This document shows positions 36,589-45,540 of a stretch of 64,000 bases of DNA, piece by piece. Under the pieces are notes generated by a model that saw nothing but the letters and a program-made list of their open reading frames with translations, was not told the DNA's origin and made no database searches. The stretch is from Chlamydiae bacterium RIFCSPLOWO2_12_FULL_45_20 (lineage in GTDB: Bacteria > Chlamydiota > Chlamydiia > Chlamydiales > SM23-39), in assembly GCA_001796285.1 (NCBI GenBank), contig MGMD01000018.1, forward strand, positions 46,248-110,247, in the 5' to 3' direction. Every line of letters starts with the position of its first letter. Within the stretch, counting starts at the first letter, position 1. Made by a program: the position numbers and the translations under genes.

Positions 36589-37866
36589 TTATATCCGAGC
36601 ACCTGAGAACTTCCGCAGGGCCGCAACGCCGATGCTGGTGTGGGTCGATGGATACGGGGGGGGCTCGAATGCCAGATCGTCACGGGGGAAGAGGTCGAAT
36701 GCCAGACCGCCATTATGGGTGAAGTCCCCAACCATCGACCGGCATATCATCGACTGGCGGCCAAGAACTGCTTCTTTACAGCGAGTATAGGTCCATGGAT
36801 CGTCTCTGAAAAGGCGTTCTCCTGAGCGAATACGTTCCAATAAGATAGATGTTGCAGCGTTTAAAAGGCCTGGGACTTCATACCCCAGACCTTCAACACA
36901 CCACTTTTGATAGTGATAATCTCGATTTCTGCTTCCAGGAATAACGTCGTTTGTCATAAGAACCCAATGGGATTCTCCAACTGGAGTATCACCGTGTGTT
37001 TCTAAAATTGCAGCAAAAAGATGTCGACATCGCCGCCGTAACAACTGCGGAAGAGTTCTTAAAGTAAACAGGACTGTGAAGGGACGGCCATCCACGGTTC
37101 TGGTGATGGTTTGAGGGATAAGAACAAGAGTGTGCGTCTCTTCTATGGTTTTCCCAGACCAAAAGGGGCAGGGCCTTTGGAGAATCTCATGAATGTTTGA
37201 GGGCAAGGGCGGCACTTTTCCAGGATCTCCTATACCCGATCGGATATACTCTTCGCTGCCGAAAGCTATTGCCGGATGCGGATTTGCAAACGTTTGTTTG
37301 GCATTTTCAATAACGCGGCCGTCATACTGAGAGATCATACGCAGGGCTTTAGGCAAGAATGTGTCGTACGAACGACATTGAACTGCGGGATTTACTATCC
37401 CAGCTCTGTGAGCCTGCCGACTCCAAACAAGGTCGTTTTGATTGATTATACTTGCCCAATTTTTGCATACCAGTATTACACTAATTAATTCATTTGGAGT
37501 TAAAAAATCCGCAACCTGCTCAAGCGAGACGTTTGTTAACAAATGCCAGCGGGAAGGAGTCGTTGGCAATGAAGCAGCAGAATCCTGACTTAACTCAAGG
37601 GTAGCATTTGTACTTGTTTTACTTTGGATCTTACCCTTATGTTTATCATATTCATTGTGGAATGTGGCCAAATTTGCTGGTAGCGCTGGATTCGGGCTCC
37701 CAACTACTCGTTGATAAATAGAGAAGAGTCCTTTCGCAATCCTGGTTTCAGCACAATACTTTGTAAAACGGGTGCAGGTGTTGCTCGAACGAGAATAGGA
37801 TCCGGCTCCATGCGAGCTTTGATCCCCTACAGGAGATAAGTTTGACGACATAGCTGTTTCCCACAT
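36589..37866 (-). CDS. F-box domain protein, putative effector
   Basis: A 425-residue protein. Residues about 108-150 form an F-box: VSLEQVADFLTPNELISVIL followed by VCKNWASIINQNDLVW, the L..I...L...L......CK.W....W pattern. F-boxes link substrates to the eukaryotic SKP1-cullin ubiquitin ligase, so a bacterial one implies action inside the host cell. The C-terminal region (about 225-425) resembles the protein at the end of this window: both have a LIP..IT.TV stretch, HGD.PV.ES.W and a final RDD/RDN segment. Possible starts are at 37866 (AAGGAG 12 nt upstream) and five codons later. Confidence 0.78.
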   Translation of the reverse strand: MWETAMSSNLSPVGDQSSHGAGSYSRSSNTCTRFTKYCAETRIAKGLFSIYQRVVGSPNPALPANLATFHNEYDKHKGKIQSKTSTNATLELSQDSAASLPTTPSRWHLLTNVSLEQVADFLTPNELISVILVCKNWASIINQNDLVWSRQAHRAGIVNPAVQCRSYDTFLPKALRMISQYDGRVIENAKQTFANPHPAIAFGSEEYIRSGIGDPGKVPPLPSNIHEILQRPCPFWSGKTIEETHTLVLIPQTITRTVDGRPFTVLFTLRTLPQLLRRRCRHLFAAILETHGDTPVGESHWVLMTNDVIPGSRNRDYHYQKWCVEGLGYEVPGLLNAATSILLERIRSGERLFRDDPWTYTRCKEAVLGRQSMICRSMVGDFTHNGGLAFDLFPRDDLAFEPPPYPSTHTSIGVAALRKFSGARI

Positions 37867-37884
37867 TTTCTGAGGCGACTCCTT

Positions 37885-38751
37885 TTAGTCCTCTTTCTCT
37901 TCTGCTGCTGAATATCCTGAAGAATCATTGTCAGTAGATGCTATGTAGAATGGGCGGTTAGAATAAGTTTGCCCTATTTTGAAGGTTTGAAAATTAAATC
38001 TGACATTTTGAGAATTGGGCTTGCCTTTAACAAAAACAAACTGTCTTTGCTGACTAGCTCCGAGAGCAGAATCTGGGCGATTCGTTTGTTCGTGTTGATA
38101 CCCAGGGTATCTTGCCGGTCCAAAATTCCTTTTTTTTCTTAGACCATAGTTTCCTTGCTGAGCCGCCCGAACAATATCATAAACTACAGCCTGGTAAAAA
38201 GGGGACTTATCCCAACCATCTTGGGGTTGAGCTAAGGTGACATGTACTTCATCTTCATCTCTTTGTGCAAAAGAAGCTGAGACGAAAAAGTTTTGTATAA
38301 TTGGAGGTAAAGTTTGATCATTGTAGTTGCTTCCATCATGAGGACAGTTCCAATGTATTCTCTTAAAAATCTTTCCAATTGTTCTTGGGTCTATATGAAT
38401 TTGAGTTGCATTATGAGCAAGAATAACTGTAACCCCTCTATTTCTAAGGCTCTCTATTTTTCTACAAAGATCACTACAAAAAGTTCCTGGGATTCCATTT
38501 GTATCTAAAAATAGATTTGCTATAGCCGAAAGCAAACTCGTTTCCTCATCATGCGCGTTTCTTAAAGAGTCACAAGTAAGGCAGTTGTCAGATGTTCGAT
38601 TAAAACTTCTTAATTCAGTTGCCGTAATGGAGTATCCAAGATTAGGATGGGTATTTTCATGTTTATTTAAAAGAGATTCTACCCCTGAAAAAGTCCCTTC
38701 TCCAACAAATAGTCTCGATTTGTGTAGCCCAGAACAAGCCATTTTATTCAC
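37885..38751 (-). CDS. BMT5-like Rossmann-fold methyltransferase (DUF2431)
   Basis: A 288-residue protein matching the DUF2431/BMT5-like family, whose yeast member methylates uridine in 25S rRNA. Residues 15-27 (FVGEGTFSGVESL) form the SAM-binding VGEGDFSF-type motif. Then ITATELRS, a beta-strand VILAHNATQIHID, NCPHDG (the family's NFPH), VHVTLAQPQDGW and YPGYQHEQTN follow in the usual order. The family is mainly eukaryotic. It sits between the F-box gene and a tnpB remnant, so it may be a transferred gene. Substrate and target cell are unknown. Confidence 0.8.
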   Translation of the reverse strand: MNKMACSGLHKSRLFVGEGTFSGVESLLNKHENTHPNLGYSITATELRSFNRTSDNCLTCDSLRNAHDEETSLLSAIANLFLDTNGIPGTFCSDLCRKIESLRNRGVTVILAHNATQIHIDPRTIGKIFKRIHWNCPHDGSNYNDQTLPPIIQNFFVSASFAQRDEDEVHVTLAQPQDGWDKSPFYQAVVYDIVRAAQQGNYGLRKKRNFGPARYPGYQHEQTNRPDSALGASQQRQFVFVKGKPNSQNVRFNFQTFKIGQTYSNRPFYIASTDNDSSGYSAAEEKED

Positions 38752-38809
38752 CTTAATTTTTTAATTTACAATATCTTAGCTGTTTATGCCTGAAATTGTC
38801 TATTGAATT

Positions 38810-39084
38810 TTGAGTCAAATTTTGAAAAGCCAGGTCCAAAGGGTTGAACCTCCTACTCTCAGGTACTGCAAAATATCGTTGATCGTCTGGACAAGTTGTT
38901 TCAGGCGTTTTTTGCAGATGCAAAGCAGGAGAAAAGCTGGGATTTCCAAGATTTCGCGGGGTCGCACCGCTACGATAGTTTTTGCTATCCTCAGAGTGGA
39001 TTTACCCTGCTTGGCAAGGAAATTTTCCTTTCGAAGATTGGTCGTATTCGCGTCAAAATAATCCCGAAAAACGACGAACCCCGG
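38810..39084 (+). pseudogene. Remnant of an IS605-family TnpB (OrfB) gene
   Basis: From about 38870 the plus strand reads SQVLQNIVDRLDKLFQAFF followed by GSHRYDSFCYPQSGFTLLG and KIGRIRVKI. That is the N-terminal third of IS200/IS605 TnpB, where SQVLQ...LDKAFQAFF and RYDSFTYPQSG are diagnostic. A 1-nt shift near 38865 separates an upstream EPPT from SQVLQ. The catalytic RuvC-like part is missing because the sequence breaks at an unrelated inverted repeat. The remnant cannot be active. The minus-strand ORF across it is a shadow. Confidence 0.85.
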
Positions 39085-39101
39085 GTTATGCAAGAGGTCT
39101 A
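39085..39101. repeat. 17-bp inverted repeat, left copy (IS-end-like)
   Basis: GTTATGCAAGAGGTCTA is the exact reverse complement of 39710-39726. AGACCTCTTGCATAAC resembles terminal sequences of IS5-type elements, and the same kind of end occurs at 13145. Confidence 0.75.
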
Positions 39102-39297
39102 CTCTTAAAGACCCAACCATTTAGGTGTAAAAGGTGTTTTGTGTGTATATGCTGGAATGCACACAAAGCCCAATCTTTCTGTCTTTTTCAAGACCATCTT
39201 CAAGCCGCCCATTGTATCAATCATGACATGGCCTCACGTTTTTAGATAATAATAAATATTTTTATCATTTTTTGTTTTTATATATAAATATATTAGA

Positions 39298-39326
39298 TTG
39301 TTTTATTTATTTATTATTGATACAAT
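39298..39326 (+). promoter_or_regulatory. Possible promoter of a leaderless small gene
   Basis: TTGTTT (39298-39303), a 17-nt spacer and TACAAT (39321-39326) form a sigma-70-like pair in a very AT-rich stretch. The ATG at 39333 lies 7 nt after the -10 box, where transcription would start, and no ribosome-binding site is present. Confidence 0.4.
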
Positions 39327-39332
39327 TACGTC

Positions 39333-39677
39333 ATGTCTATTCTAAGTACCAGGGCCCAATTTGGGAAATATACGCTTGATTTTCATTATAATGGGACGGA
39401 AAACCCCAAGGTCTCTGCAAAGCTTGCAGTCGACAAGATGATAGAGAAAAAACAATGTATGCTCCTGGCGGGACAAGTCTCGAACGATTCTCTCATTTTA
39501 AGGCGCTGCAATGCATACCAAGGGATTACTGAGGATATTCCTTTTGAAAATCTTACAGCAGAAGCTACTCGAAAAGCATTTAAAGAAATTAGCAATCCCA
39601 ATTCATTTGGTAGGACTATTTCCATAGAAACATCTTCAATAGGACTGCTAAAAAAAGTGGTTGTTTTTATCTATTAA
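39333..39677 (+). CDS. Hypothetical small protein
   Basis: A 114-residue protein not recognised. It is soluble in composition with a short hydrophobic C-terminus (GLLKKVVVFIY). It lies inside the 642-bp segment bounded by 17-bp inverted repeats at 39085 and 39710, and it has a possible leaderless promoter. It could be a passenger of a mobile element or a fragment of a larger gene. Confidence 0.5.
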   Translation: MSILSTRAQFGKYTLDFHYNGTENPKVSAKLAVDKMIEKKQCMLLAGQVSNDSLILRRCNAYQGITEDIPFENLTAEATRKAFKEISNPNSFGRTISIETSSIGLLKKVVVFIY

Positions 39678-39709
39678 AAAATCGCATTTGGGTTGCATCA
39701 ACTCGACTT

Positions 39710-39750
39710 TAGACCTCTTGCATAACTCAGAGTTTTGTCGATTTTGGGGT
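39710..39750. repeat. 17-bp inverted repeat, right copy, with adjoining IS-like end
   Basis: TAGACCTCTTGCATAAC (39710-39726) mirrors 39085-39101. It continues as AGAGTTTTGTCGATTTTGGG, which resembles the second half of the dispersed repeat at 11966 and 62958. It abuts the 3' end of the TPR gene. Confidence 0.65.
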
Positions 39751-39753
39751 TCT

Positions 39754-41832
39754 TTACTCTTCTCGTGTTTGTTGAAGCTTTGCTTCCAAAACTGAGAGAA
39801 ACTGCGAAAACGCCGGAGTAGCCCGAAGGTTTTCTAGCCAGTCATCGTCCAGAAGATCGTCAATCGGAGGCAGCGCTTTGGCATAAAATGATTGATACAT
39901 CAGCTCCATGGCCTCATAGGTCCTTCCAAGAATCGAATAGAGGCATGCGAGGTAGTAGTAAGCATGTTCATTGCCGAAAAGACCCGCCTGGGTAATCTTG
40001 TATTCTGCATCCATGTACAGTTCGTGCATGGAGTCTGTATCTAATTTGTGATGAGCCAAATGAATGAGGCAAATGCCCCAGTCCAGCCAGGTTTGGTCAT
40101 TTTCGGCATCTTGCCGATGCGCAAGCCGGTAGAAGTTGATCGCCCTTTGGTAGTATTCTGCCTCTCCCGTAGAATGGCCCAGTTCAGCATAACAAAGGGC
40201 GATTTGATGATGAATGTTCGGGTAATCGGGGTCGATCAGTAGAACATGGGAGTAGATTTCAATGGCACGCACCAGATGCGCATCTTCCTCTGTATGATCC
40301 GCTAGCCATTCAATCGCTCTGCCGTAGTGATAAAGCCATTCAGGGTGGCTGAGGATTGCCTCTTTGTAGCTTTCAAGCAACATCTCAAAGAGGGCAGTCG
40401 CTTGTTGAAGAGAGGCAACGTCACTGATGATTTCACTATGCTCAAGATAGGCGCTAGCGGCATCGAAAAGAAGGTTTGGACATGCAGTCTTTAGATCGAT
40501 AGCGCGGGTCAGAAAGCGGCAGGCCCTTTCGATTAAGTCCGCATCTTGCGTCAAAATAGCATAGTAATAATGGACAAGACCCAGAGTATGCCAAAGTTCT
40601 GGGTTAGATCGATCTAAAGAGAGGCCGTTTTGCAGTTTCTCTATAGCAAGTTCATAGTAATCCACATCTTCATAATATTGGCCTAGCGATAACAGACAAA
40701 CACCATAGGAACGCCAAAGATCTGGATCGTCGGGATAAAGATCTGTTGCCTTGAGAATTTTGTTTTCTGCTTCAATCATCAGTTCGAGCCGAGAGGTCAC
40801 CTGGCCAAGGATAGAAAGGCTTTCGACCCACTGGGCAATGACCATTGGCTCTTTGGAGTCAATTTGAGAGGCTCGGGCGCACTTTTCAATACTCGCCTGG
40901 AGCATTTTGGGATCTTTATGGCTCGCACCAGCTTCTCCAAGGATCTCCGCCCAGTTCAGCCACACATCTAAGTCGCGAGGGGCAATTTGAGAAGCTGCCT
41001 CATAATTCTGAGATGCCTTAGTCACATAGGCGTCGTTGAGAGTAATCAGATAAGCTTGCGAATAACTTTCGGCAAGGGACATCAGGCCGTCGAAATACTC
41101 CGGGTTTTTCTCAAGAGCGTTATGCAAATACTCAATCGATCGGAGATACACTCTAGAATCATTGATGAGTAGACCCATGTCTAAGTAGGCTAGCGCGCAG
41201 TCATGCCAAAACTCACAAGGAGGATCTTTCTGGTGCTTTTTTGAAGTTTGAAAGGCTTCAATCGCCAGCCGAACATCCAAGGCTTCCCCAGAACGCTTCG
41301 CGATTTCAGACCAGGCAATGCCATAGTCCCAATAAAGCTCGCCTAAGATGGGTTTGGGCCGCCCTTTTTTGTAGCTTAAAGCTTTTTGATACTTTTCTTT
41401 GGCCTCAATAAAAAAATGGTGTTCTTCATGAAATTTACCCAGCTCTAAAAGAACATTTCCCCATGCGACCCAGGACTCAAAAAAATCTTCCTTTAGCTTG
41501 GTCGCAATCTTAAAGTTTTTGCCCGCTACCAGAAGAGCCTTCTCCCTACCCTCATGAGAGCCATATTCAAAAAAAGCAAGCCCCTGACGAAACCAAATAT
41601 TTGGATTTTGTCCATCCAGATTTGAAGCAGCCTCAAAGCAAGCAAGAGCCTTGAGATTTCCCCTTAAAAGCAACATCTCCCCATCCGCAAGATAGCGGAG
41701 CGCCAATTCTTTTTTTTCATTTTCAGGCAGAAAATTCGCTTCCATCACCTCCTTAGGAAGAGAGACGGCAACCGCCTTCTTCGGAAAAAACCGAGCAAAA
41801 ATACGCTTAAGAGGAGAAGTTTCAATGGTCAT
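39754..41832 (-). CDS. Tetratricopeptide-repeat protein
   Basis: A 692-residue protein made almost wholly of TPR-like helical pairs after a 40-residue basic N-terminus. Repeats recur about every 34-45 residues with phrases such as NIWFRQGLAFFEYG, ESWVAWGNVLLELG, DVWLNWAEILGEAG, DLWRSYGVCLLSLGQYY and QTWLDWGICLIHLAHH. There is no signal peptide or membrane helix. TPR proteins act as scaffolds or chaperones, and in chlamydiae some are type III chaperones or peptidoglycan-related factors, but nothing here decides between them. The first residues ETSPLKRIFARFFPKKA are strongly basic. Confidence 0.88.
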   Translation of the reverse strand: MTIETSPLKRIFARFFPKKAVAVSLPKEVMEANFLPENEKKELALRYLADGEMLLLRGNLKALACFEAASNLDGQNPNIWFRQGLAFFEYGSHEGREKALLVAGKNFKIATKLKEDFFESWVAWGNVLLELGKFHEEHHFFIEAKEKYQKALSYKKGRPKPILGELYWDYGIAWSEIAKRSGEALDVRLAIEAFQTSKKHQKDPPCEFWHDCALAYLDMGLLINDSRVYLRSIEYLHNALEKNPEYFDGLMSLAESYSQAYLITLNDAYVTKASQNYEAASQIAPRDLDVWLNWAEILGEAGASHKDPKMLQASIEKCARASQIDSKEPMVIAQWVESLSILGQVTSRLELMIEAENKILKATDLYPDDPDLWRSYGVCLLSLGQYYEDVDYYELAIEKLQNGLSLDRSNPELWHTLGLVHYYYAILTQDADLIERACRFLTRAIDLKTACPNLLFDAASAYLEHSEIISDVASLQQATALFEMLLESYKEAILSHPEWLYHYGRAIEWLADHTEEDAHLVRAIEIYSHVLLIDPDYPNIHHQIALCYAELGHSTGEAEYYQRAINFYRLAHRQDAENDQTWLDWGICLIHLAHHKLDTDSMHELYMDAEYKITQAGLFGNEHAYYYLACLYSILGRTYEAMELMYQSFYAKALPPIDDLLDDDWLENLRATPAFSQFLSVLEAKLQQTREE

Positions 41833-41860
41833 ATGATTGTCTTCTTGGCAAAGAAGCGGA

Positions 41861-43024
41861 TTATAGATAAGCGGTTTTTTTTTGCCCAGCCTGGAAGAAA
41901 TTCTTGTTCTGATCTAATTGTAATTGAACTAGTTGGGATAAAATAAATCGATCCAATTTATCATTTGGTAGAAGGGGCATTTCACGAATAAAAAAGAGTC
42001 TAATTGGGACTTTAAATTTGGGGATCCGCTCTTCTAGAAAGCTTTGCATTTTTTTGAATGTGAAAGAAGGATTTCCTTGAATCACGGCAATAGGTCTTTT
42101 TCCAAATTCAGGATCATCAACGGCAAGAACAGCTGCTACCCTTACCATCGGGTGTTCAATGAGGTGCTGTTCGATTTCTTCTGGCTGGATATTTTCCCCT
42201 CCTGAGATGAACATCCAGTCTTTTCGGCCGATGATTTCTAATTGGTTATTGGACCATCTTCCCAAATCACCTGTGGGAAACCATCCCTTTTGAGGCGGTT
42301 GATTATAATAGCCGTGGAAAAGAGTAGGTCCTTGGACGAGGATTTCTCCGTCTTCCTTTACCATCGCTTGGCGATGGGGCAATACCGTTTGATTGATGGT
42401 GACTGTGGAGCCCATTTCTGTTAGTCCATACGTTGTGAAGATCGGAAGGTATTTTGGAAAGTTTGGAAGGGGAGCTCCTCCTAAAAGAATGCATTTTAAT
42501 TTTTTGTAAATAGGTGTGGCTCGGTAGAGGTGGGTGGGAATGCACGAGAGATGGGTGATGTCGAGACTCTCACCGAGCACAAGAGTAGCTCTGGCTAGAA
42601 TGCAGCGAAACAAAATTCCAAGACCTCCTACATGATGCAGGGGCAAAGAGAGTTTCCATTGATCATTGGGCTTGAGTCCAATGGTTCGAATGACATCTTG
42701 AGCATTTTGAATCAGCTGCTCCATTGTAAGGATGGCAATTTTTGGAGAGCCAGTGGATCCCGAAGTATAAAGAAGCAGAGAAGAAGGGGGCCCCTTGGCA
42801 TGCAAAAGGGGGGCTGGGTGTTTGGGATTTACAATAAAAAGTGAGCTTCCTTTCCTTAAAGAGGAAAGGATTTTTACAATCAATGGAAGACTGGTGGGTT
42901 CTTTCGCTATAAAAGTCGCTGGCATTTCTTCGACGAGTTCATTGAGCTGGCGGTAGGTGGTGATAGTACCTTGTGCCAAAATGGCTGGTTGGTTCGGAGC
43001 GTCGCGTACCGCGTCTTTTAACAT
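41861..43024 (-). CDS. menE: O-succinylbenzoate-CoA ligase
   Basis: A 387-residue acyl-adenylating enzyme, short for the family. The P-loop is LLLYTSGSTGSPKIAIL. YGLTEMGSTVTI, WFPTGDLGRW and GRKDWMFISGGENIQPEEIE are typical of MenE. It activates o-succinylbenzoate to its CoA thioester. It is the last gene of the menaquinone cluster and overlaps menC by 7 nt. The N-terminal domain seems trimmed compared with common MenE proteins of about 450 residues. Confidence 0.9.
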   Translation of the reverse strand: MLKDAVRDAPNQPAILAQGTITTYRQLNELVEEMPATFIAKEPTSLPLIVKILSSLRKGSSLFIVNPKHPAPLLHAKGPPSSLLLYTSGSTGSPKIAILTMEQLIQNAQDVIRTIGLKPNDQWKLSLPLHHVGGLGILFRCILARATLVLGESLDITHLSCIPTHLYRATPIYKKLKCILLGGAPLPNFPKYLPIFTTYGLTEMGSTVTINQTVLPHRQAMVKEDGEILVQGPTLFHGYYNQPPQKGWFPTGDLGRWSNNQLEIIGRKDWMFISGGENIQPEEIEQHLIEHPMVRVAAVLAVDDPEFGKRPIAVIQGNPSFTFKKMQSFLEERIPKFKVPIRLFFIREMPLLPNDKLDRFILSQLVQLQLDQNKNFFQAGQKKTAYL

Positions 43025-43836
43025 TGGGATAGTTTGGAGGTGTCAATGGGTGGATGCGTCGCATTCCAAGAAAAGTATCCTTGCGAGCAGCGAATCGGCT
43101 CGATGAGAAGGTCTTCTTTTAAGGCAGAATAGGTGTCTAGCCCTACTGGAATACCCATTTCTGCTAGACTTGCAATGTGGAGGAGACCGAGACCCGATTC
43201 ATAGGAGGAACTCAGCACCAGGTCATACCGCGAGGGCACTTGTGGGAGGCTTCCTATAATGGTCGGTTTAACTACGATCGCCTTTAAAGAGGGGATTGTC
43301 GCCCAATCCCTATGGATCGACTCGTCTAGTGCAATGGGAAAATGGGTGATTTGGGAAAATGCGACAAGAGACGATGGTTCTACAGGTTCTTCAAGGTACG
43401 CAAAATCGTCTCGTTGGAAGTGGTCGGCAAAAAAAAGAGACTCCTCAAGGCTCCATTTCCGATTGCAGTCGAGTCTGAGGTGGGCTTTACCGAGATGCTC
43501 CTTGACGTAGGAGATTGCCTCACGTGCTGAAAGATGTCCAATTTTGAGCTTTACTGTCGAGAAACCTGCTTTCATCCCGAGCGATGCAAGAGGAAGCCGG
43601 AGGGAGCGTAAGGGACGTTTTGCGCATGCAATACCAAAGCGAACGGATGGAAGTGTTGGCGGAGTGTTATTCCGAAGCCAAAGAAGAGCTTCCTTTTTGG
43701 CTTCATCTAATGTTTCAGAGCTGAAATTAGGAAGCGGTGCGATTTCTCCAAAATTGCCGTCCCACTCAACGATAAGCCCCTGACGCGCCCCTCCATGTTG
43801 TAGAGCTAGCCGATATTCGTAGAGTTTTTTTACCAT
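43018..43836 (-). CDS. menC: O-succinylbenzoate synthase
   Basis: A 272-residue enolase-superfamily enzyme that dehydrates SHCHC to o-succinylbenzoate. It begins MVKKLYEYRLALQHGG. VKLKIGHL carries the catalytic Lys pair, LRLDCNRKW and YLEEPVEP carry metal ligands, and FPIALDES the third. The frame runs 81 codons further upstream but that stretch is antisense to menA and not family-like, so I start at 43836, 6 nt after menA. It is shorter than E. coli MenC at the N-terminal lid. Confidence 0.88.
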   Translation of the reverse strand: MVKKLYEYRLALQHGGARQGLIVEWDGNFGEIAPLPNFSSETLDEAKKEALLWLRNNTPPTLPSVRFGIACAKRPLRSLRLPLASLGMKAGFSTVKLKIGHLSAREAISYVKEHLGKAHLRLDCNRKWSLEESLFFADHFQRDDFAYLEEPVEPSSLVAFSQITHFPIALDESIHRDWATIPSLKAIVVKPTIIGSLPQVPSRYDLVLSSSYESGLGLLHIASLAEMGIPVGLDTYSALKEDLLIEPIRCSQGYFSWNATHPPIDTSKLSQC

Positions 43837-43841
43837 ACACT

Positions 43842-44753
43842 TTAATGAAACCGTTGCATCATGAAAAGTAAAGTGGCAAAAAGAAGCAGCAACGCACTGT
43901 TTTGCAGCACCGCAATCAGTTCCAGGGGGTCGCGGAACGAAAATACTTTTCGGATGGATTGCATCGCCATGGGGATTAAAAGGAGCGTGCCCATTAAAGA
44001 AAAGGGAGCCCCAAAAGCCAGGACAAGGATTGGCCCTACAAGGGAAGAAAACAAAACGCAGGATGTGTATTCCCAACAACCAAATCGTCGCCCCCAGCGG
44101 ACAATGAGTGTTTTTTTATTGGCAGCTCGATCGCTCTTTTCATCGCGAAGATTATTGGCAATGAGAAGGGAGCAGGAAAGAAGCCCAGGCAAGAACGATG
44201 CGATGAGTACAGGAAGGGAAACGGTCTTCATTTGCAAAAAGAAGCTTCCGCAAGTGGCTACCGGTCCAAAGAACAGGAAAACAAAAACTTCCCCTAAGCC
44301 CAAATATCCTAGAGGTTTTGGTCCGCCTGTATAGAGGATGCCTAACGCAATGCATAAGATACTTAAGAAAACGCTCCACAGCCCTGCTAAGAGCATGAGC
44401 GGAAATGCAACCAGAAACGCACTCACAAATAAGACGGCAGTAGCCATCAGCATCGCCTTGGGAGCTATCCATCCCTCTTGAGTCGCTCGTTTGGGGCCGT
44501 TGCGGAGGTGTGTATCAGCTCCTTTCATACAATCAAAGTAATCGTTCGCGTAGTTTGTGCCTATTTGGATGAAGAGGGAAAAGAGGAGTGTGAGGGTCAG
44601 TATCAATGGGTCGACCCGGTTTACAAAGGCAGTGCCTATCATAACAGGGCTAAGGCTGGCGATCCAGGTTTTAGGCCGACTGGCTAAGAAATAAGCTTTA
44701 AGGGCGTTTGGGGAAGCGTTCGAAGTTCGGTTTTCGCTTTTCATTAAAGGCAT
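43842..44753 (-). CDS. menA: 1,4-dihydroxy-2-naphthoate polyprenyltransferase
   Basis: A 303-residue UbiA-family membrane enzyme with eight or nine hydrophobic segments. The prenyl-diphosphate motif [15 protein letters not shown] (NDxxDxxxD) and a second acidic site [16 protein letters not shown] are clear. It attaches the polyprenyl tail to DHNA, making demethylmenaquinone. The start overlaps the end of menB by about 50 nt; the ATG at 44744 is an alternative. Confidence 0.94.
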   Translation of the reverse strand: MPLMKSENRTSNASPNALKAYFLASRPKTWIASLSPVMIGTAFVNRVDPLILTLTLLFSLFIQIGTNYANDYFDCMKGADTHLRNGPKRATQEGWIAPKAMLMATAVLFVSAFLVAFPLMLLAGLWSVFLSILCIALGILYTGGPKPLGYLGLGEVFVFLFFGPVATCGSFFLQMKTVSLPVLIASFLPGLLSCSLLIANNLRDEKSDRAANKKTLIVRWGRRFGCWEYTSCVLFSSLVGPILVLAFGAPFSLMGTLLLIPMAMQSIRKVFSFRDPLELIAVLQNSALLLLFATLLFMMQRFH

Positions 44754-45540
44754 TTCGGCCCTCCTGTCCTTCTTCTGTCATATAAAAGAGCATCGTTGCA
44801 TTTCCTGCGAGCTCCTGCAATCCTGCCTGTCCATCGCAATCGGCATTTAGCGCCGCTTTTAAACATCGAATGGCGATAGGAGAATGGGCTAGAATCTGGT
44901 TTGCCCATTCAATCGTGGTCTTTTCCAGTTCTTCTAAGGGAACTACGCAGTTGACTAGTCCCATTTCCAGCGCTTCTTGGGCGCTATATTGCTTGCAAAG
45001 AAACCAGATCTCCCGTGCTTTTTTTTGTCCTACAATGCGGGACAGATAGCTTGCGCCAAATCCCCCATCAAAGGAGCCGACTTTGGGCCCTGTCTGGCCG
45101 AAGATGGCATTTTCTGCGGCGATGGTCAAATCTGCAAGAACATGAAGGACATGCCCACCCCCAATAGCGTAGCCTGCGACCATCGCAATAATCGGCTTGG
45201 GACAGGTTCTCATCTCCCTTTGGAAATCTAAAACATTTAATCGGTGAACGCCATTTTGATCTGCATAACCACAATCGCCGCGAATTTTCTGATCCCCTCC
45301 CGAAGAGAAGGCTTCATGCTCAGCTCCTGTCAGAATGATCACACCGATTGCAGGGTCATTGCGGGCACTCTGTAGAGCCTCTCTCATCTCTTCGACTGTT
45401 TCTGGACGAAAGGCGTTTCGAACATGAGGCCGATGGATCGTAATTTTTGCAATGCCTGGCATCGTATGATAAAAAATGTCGGAAAATGCTCCTTGAGCGC
45501 TCCAGTTAGCTGGTTCTTTTTCACATGTTGTAAGGACCAT
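44698..45540 (-). CDS. menB: 1,4-dihydroxy-2-naphthoyl-CoA synthase
   Basis: A crotonase-fold enzyme of about 280 residues that cyclises o-succinylbenzoyl-Co[46 protein letters not shown] and [16 protein letters not shown] match MenB precisely. The C-terminus ends [19 protein letters not shown], also typical. The frame is open to 45576, but the ATG at 45540 leaves only a 20-nt overlap with the upstream ubiquitin-like gene. Confidence 0.95.
   Translation of the reverse strand: MVLTTCEKEPANWSAQGAFSDIFYHTMPGIAKITIHRPHVRNAFRPETVEEMREALQSARNDPAIGVIILTGAEHEAFSSGGDQKIRGDCGYADQNGVHRLNVLDFQREMRTCPKPIIAMVAGYAIGGGHVLHVLADLTIAAENAIFGQTGPKVGSFDGGFGASYLSRIVGQKKAREIWFLCKQYSAQEALEMGLVNCVVPLEELEKTTIEWANQILAHSPIAIRCLKAALNADCDGQAGLQELAGNATMLFYMTEEGQEGRNAFNEKRKPNFERFPKRP

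Noticed and set aside
36503..36825. Plus-strand ORFs near the F-box gene
   Set aside because: They are antisense to the F-box protein coding sequence and show no family features.
38815..39120. Minus-strand 101-codon ORF
   Set aside because: The plus strand carries the TnpB remnant with a recognisable family motif, so the minus reading is a shadow.
43837..44079. 81-codon N-terminal extension of menC
   Set aside because: It lies within menA coding sequence in another frame, and the MenC family starts at the ATG at 43836.
43861..44334. Plus-strand 157-codon ORF
   Set aside because: It lies wholly opposite menA, which is a full-length family match.
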